Of a stretch of 46,535 bases of DNA, positions 42,282 to 46,535 are shown one piece after another; position 1 is the stretch's first letter; each line of letters opens with the position of its first letter. The notes below the pieces were generated by a model. The model was not told where the DNA came from and made no database searches. It saw nothing but the letters and a program-made list of their open reading frames with translations. Source of the stretch: Candidatus Rokuibacteriota bacterium (GTDB lineage: Bacteria > Methylomirabilota > Methylomirabilia > Rokubacteriales > CSP1-6); the NCBI GenBank assembly GCA_003220675.1, contig QHTD01000064.1, positions 1-46,535 on the forward strand. Direction: 5' to 3'. Both the position numbers and the translations under genes were made by a program.

Positions 42282-42965
42282 ATGGCCGAGACAAGCTCGT
42301 TCCGCGAGGAGCTCGAAGCCGCCGTCAACGCGCGGCACAGCCGCCTGAACCCATTCACCGAGAAGTGGGTGAGGGGCGAGCTGACGCGCGCCCAGCTGGG
42401 TGCCTGGGCGGCGCAGCACTATCAGTACGTGTCGAAGTTCCCGCGGTGGTGCGCGACGGTGTACGGCGAGTGCCCGGACCCGGACGCGCGGGACTTTCTG
42501 CTCGAGAACATCATCGAGGAGGAGTCGGGGACCAAGCACGTGGACCTGCTGATCCGCTTCGCCGAGGCGTGCGGCGTGAGCCGCGCGGAGGTCGAGACCG
42601 CGCGGCAGCTTCCGACCACGCGCGGGCTCACCGCCTGGTGCCACGAGATGTCCCGCCAGCCGTTCCACGTCGCCGCGGCGGGGCTCCTGGTCGGCCTCGA
42701 ATCGCAGGTGCCCGGCATCTACAAGCGCAACCTGCCACCGCTCAAGGCGCACTACGGCTTCTCCGACCACGAGGTCGAGTTTTTCGCGATCCACATCGAG
42801 GCCGACGAGGTCCACGGCGAGCGCGGCTACGCGATCGTCGAGCGCCACTCGACGACGCCCGAAAAGAAGGCGGAGGCGATCGATGCCGTGCGTCAGGCGA
42901 CCGAGATGCGCTGGCAGTACATGAGCGGCCTCTACCGCGCCTATGTCCTCAAGGAAGCGACGTAG
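42282..42965 (+). CDS. Heme-oxygenase-like diiron protein (PqqC/CADD-like)
   Basis: A 227-residue helical protein of the PqqC/TenA/HDO superfamily. The metal ligands that define the HDO group are seen: E79-x6-H86 (EEESGTKH), E140 (VGLESQ), and H171-x3-D175-x2-H178 (HIEADEVH). The spacing matches chlamydial CADD from memory, which uses its own residues to make para-aminobenzoate; PqqC is cofactorless and lacks these. GGAG lies 7 nt before ATG 42282. The next gene is a Rieske protein, so electrons may be passed to the diiron site. The substrate is unknown. Confidence 0.85.
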   Translation: MAETSSFREELEAAVNARHSRLNPFTEKWVRGELTRAQLGAWAAQHYQYVSKFPRWCATVYGECPDPDARDFLLENIIEEESGTKHVDLLIRFAEACGVSRAEVETARQLPTTRGLTAWCHEMSRQPFHVAAAGLLVGLESQVPGIYKRNLPPLKAHYGFSDHEVEFFAIHIEADEVHGERGYAIVERHSTTPEKKAEAIDAVRQATEMRWQYMSGLYRAYVLKEAT

Positions 42966-43018
42966 GGCGAGCCTGTGAGCGTGACAGTGCGAGCCGCAGG
43001 CGAGGCGAGCCTGTGAGC
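42966..43018 (+). repeat. 15-bp direct repeat at the start of the Rieske gene
   Basis: Copies at 42966-42980 and 43004-43018, offset by 38 bp, repeat the piece that contains the Rieske GTG start. The first copy opens a 13-codon frame whose TGA overlaps that GTG. Confidence 0.7.
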
Positions 43019-43321
43019 CTGGTCAACGTGGCTCGCCTGGACGACCTCCGGGCCGGCCAGCCCAAGCTGGTGGAGGTGGGCGGCGCGCGCCTCGTCCTCG
43101 TATGCGTCAAGGACGAGGTCTACGCGTGCGACGACGTGTGCGCCCACCAGGGCGGCCCGCTCAGCCAGGGCAAGCTCTCGGGCGTGCGCCTGGCCTGCCC
43201 CTGGCACGGGTGGATGTACGATGTGCGGACGGGCGAATGTGTGATGCCCGGGCGCGGCAACCGTGTGGCGAGCTATGCAACCCGGATCGAAGGGGGCACA
43301 GTCTGGGTGCAGGTTCCCTGA
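43013..43321 (+). CDS. Rieske [2Fe-2S] ferredoxin-like protein
   Basis: A 102-residue Rieske protein: C-x-H (VCAHQGGPLSQG) and C-x2-H (ACPWHGWMYD) bind the cluster; the G-E-C-V end fits the ferredoxin components of dioxygenases. It starts at GTG 43013 47 bp after the HDO gene and ends 3 bp before the GlcG-like gene. It may reduce the HDO or a distant oxygenase. A 15-bp direct repeat lies just upstream. Confidence 0.88.
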   Translation: MSLVNVARLDDLRAGQPKLVEVGGARLVLVCVKDEVYACDDVCAHQGGPLSQGKLSGVRLACPWHGWMYDVRTGECVMPGRGNRVASYATRIEGGTVWVQVP

Positions 43322-43323
43322 CG

Positions 43324-43749
43324 ATGGCGCTCACGCTGAAGCGAGCCCACGAGTGCATCCAGCGCGGCGTTGCCAAGGCGCAGACCCTCGGCTTCAAGGT
43401 CGCCATCGCCGTCGTGGACGACGCGGGTCACCTCGTCGCGTGCGAGCGCATGGACGGCGCGCTCTGGGCCACCCCCGAGATCGCCCGGGCGAAGGCCAAC
43501 GCCGCCGCCGCCTTCCGGGCGACGACGCTCGAGCTCGAGGAGCGCTTCAACAAGGGGCGCCAGCTCTTTGCGTCGAACGTCGCCACGCTCGGTGACTACC
43601 AGTTCGTCTTTGGCCGCGGCGCCGTGCCGATCGTCGACGGCGGGCAGATCATCGGTGCCGTCGGCGTGAGCGGCGCGGTCCCTGCAGACAACGACCACAC
43701 GATCGCCGACGAAGCCGCGGGGCACCCCGACCTTCCCAAGGGCCACTAG
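43324..43749 (+). CDS. GlcG/HbpS family heme-binding-like protein
   Basis: A 141-residue protein with the family signature: LGFKVAIAVVDDAGHLVACERMDGA, LWATPEIARAKANAAAAF, and VPIVDGGQIIGAVGVSGA near the C-terminus. Family members (GlcG, HbpS) bind heme or cobalamin or act in catabolic clusters of unclear role. It follows the Rieske gene by 2 bp and the reading frames differ, so they are co-translated. The substrate or cofactor cannot be read. Confidence 0.83.
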   Translation: MALTLKRAHECIQRGVAKAQTLGFKVAIAVVDDAGHLVACERMDGALWATPEIARAKANAAAAFRATTLELEERFNKGRQLFASNVATLGDYQFVFGRGAVPIVDGGQIIGAVGVSGAVPADNDHTIADEAAGHPDLPKGH

Positions 43750-43791
43750 CCCGCCGAGCCCACGGGGCTGCCCCTCCCTCTGGTTCTGAGG

Positions 43792-43797
43792 TAAGCT
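43792..43797 (+). promoter_or_regulatory. Weak candidate -10 element for the small protein and CoA-transferase
   Basis: TAAGCT, 6 nt before GTG 43804. Only three of six matches; listed because the spacing is that of the leaderless genes elsewhere in the window. Confidence 0.2.
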
Positions 43798-43803
43798 TCC
43801 CCC

Positions 43804-43962
43804 GTGAAGTTCGAGGTGGAGGTCTACGAGAACGAGGCGAGGGAGTGGGTGGCGACGGCCGTCACCTACAACGTGACGGCGACGGGTCGCACCGAGAAGG
43901 AAGCCCTCGCCCGCGTCATGGAGGCCCTCGCCCAACACTTCAAGACGTCGCCCCGCACATGA
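43804..43962 (+). CDS. Small protein, HicB-like fold possible
   Basis: A 52-residue protein from GTG 43804, ending MEALAQHFKTSPRT. The pattern of two or three beta strands (FEVEVYENEAREWVATAV) and an E-K-E-A-L-A-R-V helix resembles HicB-type antitoxins or related small folds (weak). TGA overlaps the ATG of the CoA-transferase (ATGA), so it is translated with it. No toxin partner is present, so a regulatory or structural role is possible. Confidence 0.55.
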   Translation: MKFEVEVYENEAREWVATAVTYNVTATGRTEKEALARVMEALAQHFKTSPRT

Positions 43963-45143
43963 ACGGCGCGCTCGCGGGTCTCCGCGTCATCGACTGCTCC
44001 CGTCTCATCGCCGGCGGCGTGCTGGCCACGATCTTCGCCGACTACGGCGCTGACGTCGTCAAGGTCGAAACCCCGCGGGGCGGCGATCCCCTGCGCACCT
44101 GGCTGAAGGAGCGCGGCGAGCTCTGGTGGAAGGTCTACGCTCGCGGCAAGCGCTCGATCACCCTCAACCTCGCCCATCCGCGCGGCCAGGCGCTGCTCAC
44201 GCGGCTCGTGAGGGACGCCGACGTCCTCATCGAGAACTTTGTCCCGGGCACGCTCGAAAAATGGGGGCTCGGCTGGGACGTCCTCTCCGCCGAAAATCCG
44301 CGGTTGGTTCTCGCGCGCGTGTCGGGTTGGGGGCAGGACGGCCCCTACCGCGACCGGCCGGGCTTCGGCACGATGGTGGAAGCGATGAGCGGCTTCGCCG
44401 CGGCGACCGGGCCGGCGGACGGGCCGCCGACGCTTCCCTCGTTCCCGATGGCCGACATGGTCGCCGCGCTGGCGGGGGCAGCCGCGGTGCTCGCGGCGTT
44501 GCGCCACCGCGATCAGATCGGGGGCCGCGGTCAGGTGATCGACATCTCGCTCTACGAGCCGCTGCTCTCCGTCCTCGGACCCGCCGCCGCCGAGTACGCG
44601 CTCGACGGCAAGATCCGGGCGCGCCACGGCAACCAGTCCGACAACGCGAGCCCACGCGGCACCTACCGGACGCGCGACGGTGAGTGGATCGCCCTCTCGG
44701 CCTCGACGCCCGCGTCGGCGAGGGCACTCTTCGACGGACTCGGCCTCGGCGACCTCATGAAGGACCCCAGGTTTGCCACGAACGACGCGCGGGTCGCCCA
44801 CAACGACCTCGTGGACGCGGCCCTCGCGCGCGCGATCGGTGCACGCACGCTCGACGAGATGCTCCACCTGTTCGAAACGATGGACCTCACGGCGGCGCCC
44901 GTCTACGACATCGCGGACATCACCGAAGACCCGCACGTGGTCGCGCGCGGCATCTTCATGGACGTCCCCGATCCCGATCTCGGCACCGTGCGCATGACGG
45001 CGCCCACGCCCCGCCTCGCCGACACGCCCGCCTCGGTCCGCTGGGCAGGGCCTTCGCTCGGCGCCCACAACCGTGACGTCTATGCGTCGCTCGGGCTCAG
45101 CGACGCCGAGCTCGGCGAGCTGAAGCGTGCCGGCGTCATCTAG
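43959..45143 (+). CDS. CaiB/BaiF family CoA-transferase
   Basis: A 394-residue class III CoA-transferase: LAGLRVIDCSRLIAGGVLATIFADYGADVVKVETPRGGDP at the start and VSGWGQDGPYRDRPGFG after it; the catalytic Asp lies in FPMADMVAAL. It has the same family architecture as the enzyme at 6353-7546 and differs in detail, so the two probably have different acids as substrates. ATG overlaps the stop of the small protein; its 3' end overlaps the amidohydrolase start by 17 bp. Together with the acyl-CoA ligase at the right edge, this suggests CoA activation of a carboxylic acid product of ring cleavage. Confidence 0.9.
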   Translation: MNGALAGLRVIDCSRLIAGGVLATIFADYGADVVKVETPRGGDPLRTWLKERGELWWKVYARGKRSITLNLAHPRGQALLTRLVRDADVLIENFVPGTLEKWGLGWDVLSAENPRLVLARVSGWGQDGPYRDRPGFGTMVEAMSGFAAATGPADGPPTLPSFPMADMVAALAGAAAVLAALRHRDQIGGRGQVIDISLYEPLLSVLGPAAAEYALDGKIRARHGNQSDNASPRGTYRTRDGEWIALSASTPASARALFDGLGLGDLMKDPRFATNDARVAHNDLVDAALARAIGARTLDEMLHLFETMDLTAAPVYDIADITEDPHVVARGIFMDVPDPDLGTVRMTAPTPRLADTPASVRWAGPSLGAHNRDVYASLGLSDAELGELKRAGVI

Positions 45144-46017
45144 CTCGGCGCGCACGCTCGCCATCGCGCTTGCGCTCGCCGGCCTCGTCGCGGGGTCCGT
45201 GACGGTCGCCGTCGCCGGGGCCGAGTACGCGGGACCGCTGATCGATGCGCACTCGCACCTGTCGAACGCGGGGGCGATCGACGCCTACGTGGAGGCGATG
45301 AAGCGGCACAACGTCACCAGAGTGGTGCTGCTCGGCGTCGGCGGCGTCCAGAAGGACGACGCGGAGTGGATCGCCGCCGCGGCCCGCAAGTACCCCGACC
45401 GCGTGATCGCGGGGCTTCCCGTGCCCGACCCGACCTCCGATGTCGCGGCGCAGCGGCTCGCTGACGATCTCGCCCGCCGCCGGCCGCGCGTCCTCGGCGA
45501 GGTGCACCTGCGACAGCTCGGGCGTCGGAACATCGAGCGGGATCCTAACGACGCCGCGTTCGGGAAGGTCCTCGACCTCGCCGCCCAGTACGGCGTGCCG
45601 GTGGCCGTGCATTACGAGCTGACCGACACGGCCGCCGCCGCACTCAGTCGCGCGCTCGCGGCGCACCGGAAGGCGACACTCGTCCTCGCCCACGCCGGCG
45701 AGGGCCCGCCCGCGCGCGTGGAGGGGCTGCTCGCGCGCAACCCGAACCTCATGGTCGACCTCTCCGGGATGCACTTCCTGCGCAAGCCCTCGCTCGCGTC
45801 CGAGAACGGGCCACTCGATCCTGCATGGAAGGCGCTGATCGAGAAGATGCCGGACCGCTTCCTGATGGGCGTCGATGTGTGGGCGCCGCGGCTCCTCGAG
45901 CCGGCGATGCTCGACCGGCTCTTCACGTGGACGCGCCGTGTCCTCGGGGAGCTCACACCGGAGGTGGCGGCGCGCGTGGGGCACCGGAACGCGGTCGCGC
46001 TCTTCCGCCTCGAGTAG
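45127..46017 (+). CDS. Exported amidohydrolase (TIM-barrel metal hydrolase)
   Basis: A 296-residue amidohydrolase-2 type protein. Residues about 11-30 are a signal peptide or membrane anchor (LAIALALAGLVAGSVTVAVAG). The metal ligands are H42-x-H44 (DAHSHL), H162 (VHYEL), H189 (AHAGEG) and D250 (GVDVW), in the expected order. Related cytoplasmic enzymes hydrolyse or decarboxylate ring compounds; export is unusual and may point to a periplasmic substrate. It starts at GTG 45127 inside the CoA-transferase gene. Confidence 0.8.
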   Translation: MPASSSSARTLAIALALAGLVAGSVTVAVAGAEYAGPLIDAHSHLSNAGAIDAYVEAMKRHNVTRVVLLGVGGVQKDDAEWIAAAARKYPDRVIAGLPVPDPTSDVAAQRLADDLARRRPRVLGEVHLRQLGRRNIERDPNDAAFGKVLDLAAQYGVPVAVHYELTDTAAAALSRALAAHRKATLVLAHAGEGPPARVEGLLARNPNLMVDLSGMHFLRKPSLASENGPLDPAWKALIEKMPDRFLMGVDVWAPRLLEPAMLDRLFTWTRRVLGELTPEVAARVGHRNAVALFRLE

Positions 46018-46023
46018 CCGGCC

Positions 46024-46535
46024 GTGGTCGCCAACCCGTTCGCAGACACCACCGCCGCCGCCATGCTCGACGCCGTCGCAACACGGTATGGGTCGCGCGA
46101 GGCGATGGTGTTCGGCGAGGTGCGCGTCTCGTTCGCCGAGTTCCGCGAGCGCGTGAACCGGCTCGCCCGTGGCCTCGCAGCCCTCGGCATCCGCCACGGC
46201 GAGAACGTCGCGATTTGGCTCCCGAACCGGCCCGAGTGGTTCTTCGCCCAGTACGCGTGCGCGCGTCTCGGCGCCGTCGTCATCGCGCTCAACCCGCGCT
46301 ACAAGGCGCACGAGCTGTCGTACATCCTCGGCCAATCGGAAGCGAAGGCACTCCTCATGACCGACCACCTCGGCGGCATCGATTACTTCGAGGCGCTCCA
46401 TGAGGTGCTGCCCGAGCTGCCCGCGTCGGTCCCCGGCGAACTCACGAGCGTGAGATTTCCCGAGCTCCGCCACGTCATCGTGGACGCCGACGACCCCTAC
46501 CCCGGATGCCATCGCCTCGCGGACGTCGTCGACCT
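46024..46535 (+). CDS. AMP-binding acyl-CoA ligase, N-terminal part (cut by window edge)
   Basis: The first 170 codons of an adenylate-forming ligase from GTG 46024: TRYGSREAMVFGEVRVSFAEF, RLARGLAALGIRHGENVAIWLPNRPEWFF, and ARLGAVVIALNPRYKAHELSYILGQSEAK. This is the N-terminal domain of a long-chain or aromatic acyl-CoA ligase; the AMP-binding and catalytic blocks lie outside the window. The start is 6 bp after the amidohydrolase stop, so it is in the same operon. Confidence 0.85.
   Translation, partial: MVANPFADTTAAAMLDAVATRYGSREAMVFGEVRVSFAEFRERVNRLARGLAALGIRHGENVAIWLPNRPEWFFAQYACARLGAVVIALNPRYKAHELSYILGQSEAKALLMTDHLGGIDYFEALHEVLPELPASVPGELTSVRFPELRHVIVDADDPYPGCHRLADVVD

Noticed and set aside
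42975-43016. 13-codon frame ahead of the Rieske gene
   Set aside because: Too short, product is low-complexity, probably a by-product of the 15-bp repeat.

Overview
The window is gene-dense, GC-rich bacterial DNA with short or overlapping gene junctions. The content is CaiB/BaiF CoA-transferases, acyl-CoA dehydrogenase and ligases, MmgE/PrpD, LLM-type and PPOX-type (probably F420-linked) oxidoreductases, a Liv-type importer, a molybdenum hydroxylase subunit and several ring-opening dioxygenases. This points to an uncultured soil or sediment heterotroph of the Rokubacteria/Methylomirabilota or deltaproteobacterial kind. That placement is inference from gene content. No rRNA, tRNA, CRISPR array, insertion sequence or phage gene was seen.

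Layout. (1) 36-4807: RidA and acyl-CoA dehydrogenase on the minus strand, a lactonase-like metallo-hydrolase, a PAP2 phosphatase with an internal tandem duplication, a 2OG-Fe(II) oxygenase and an RNase Z-like hydrolase. (2) 4847-8764: MmgE/PrpD, CoA-transferase and MFS transporter on the plus strand, closed by a hairpin. (3) 8836-12413: patatin-like lipase, an ArsM-like methyltransferase read through an in-frame TGA, a response regulator with a four-cysteine module, and a coupled metallo-hydrolase. (4) 12470-18162: acyl-CoA ligase, TgpA-like transglutaminase, DUF58 and MoxR in one minus-strand operon.

(5) 18204-31383: a minus-strand run of twelve genes. A Liv-type importer (binding protein, fused LivH-LivM permease, LivG, LivF) is followed by an enamidase-like amidohydrolase, DUF1015, DUF1185, an LLM oxidoreductase, a molybdenum hydroxylase large subunit, and a polar amino acid binding protein with two permeases. 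Most junctions overlap by 4 bp. The set resembles uptake and breakdown of an N-heterocyclic or amide compound, such as a nicotinate-like ring. (6) 31497-36228: a plus-strand set with a UroD-family protein, cupin, LigA-like and LigB-like extradiol dioxygenase subunits, a VOC-SnoaL fusion, an LLM oxidoreductase and a PPOX protein; this looks like an aromatic-compound pathway. (7) 36225-41144: a PDDEXK-like multidomain protein diverging from three tandem GAF-GGDEF paralogs, the third with a degenerate active site. (8) 41155-46535: a gentisate 1,2-dioxygenase-like cupin diverging from a heme-oxygenase-like diiron protein, Rieske ferredoxin, GlcG-like protein, small protein, CoA-transferase, exported amidohydrolase and a cut-off acyl-CoA ligase.

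The strongest novel signal is at 10059-10820. An ArsM-like methyltransferase has TGA exactly where the family has its conserved Cys, the family-like sequence continues for 47 more codons, and a perfect 7-bp hairpin with an all-G loop sits at bacterial-SECIS distance. This is a candidate selenoprotein. Other notable items are the in-frame 105-bp duplication in the PAP2 gene, the GAF-GGDEF triplication, the enamidase/molybdenum-hydroxylase operon, very short divergent gaps that look like bidirectional promoters, and two genes that seem to start at CTG.
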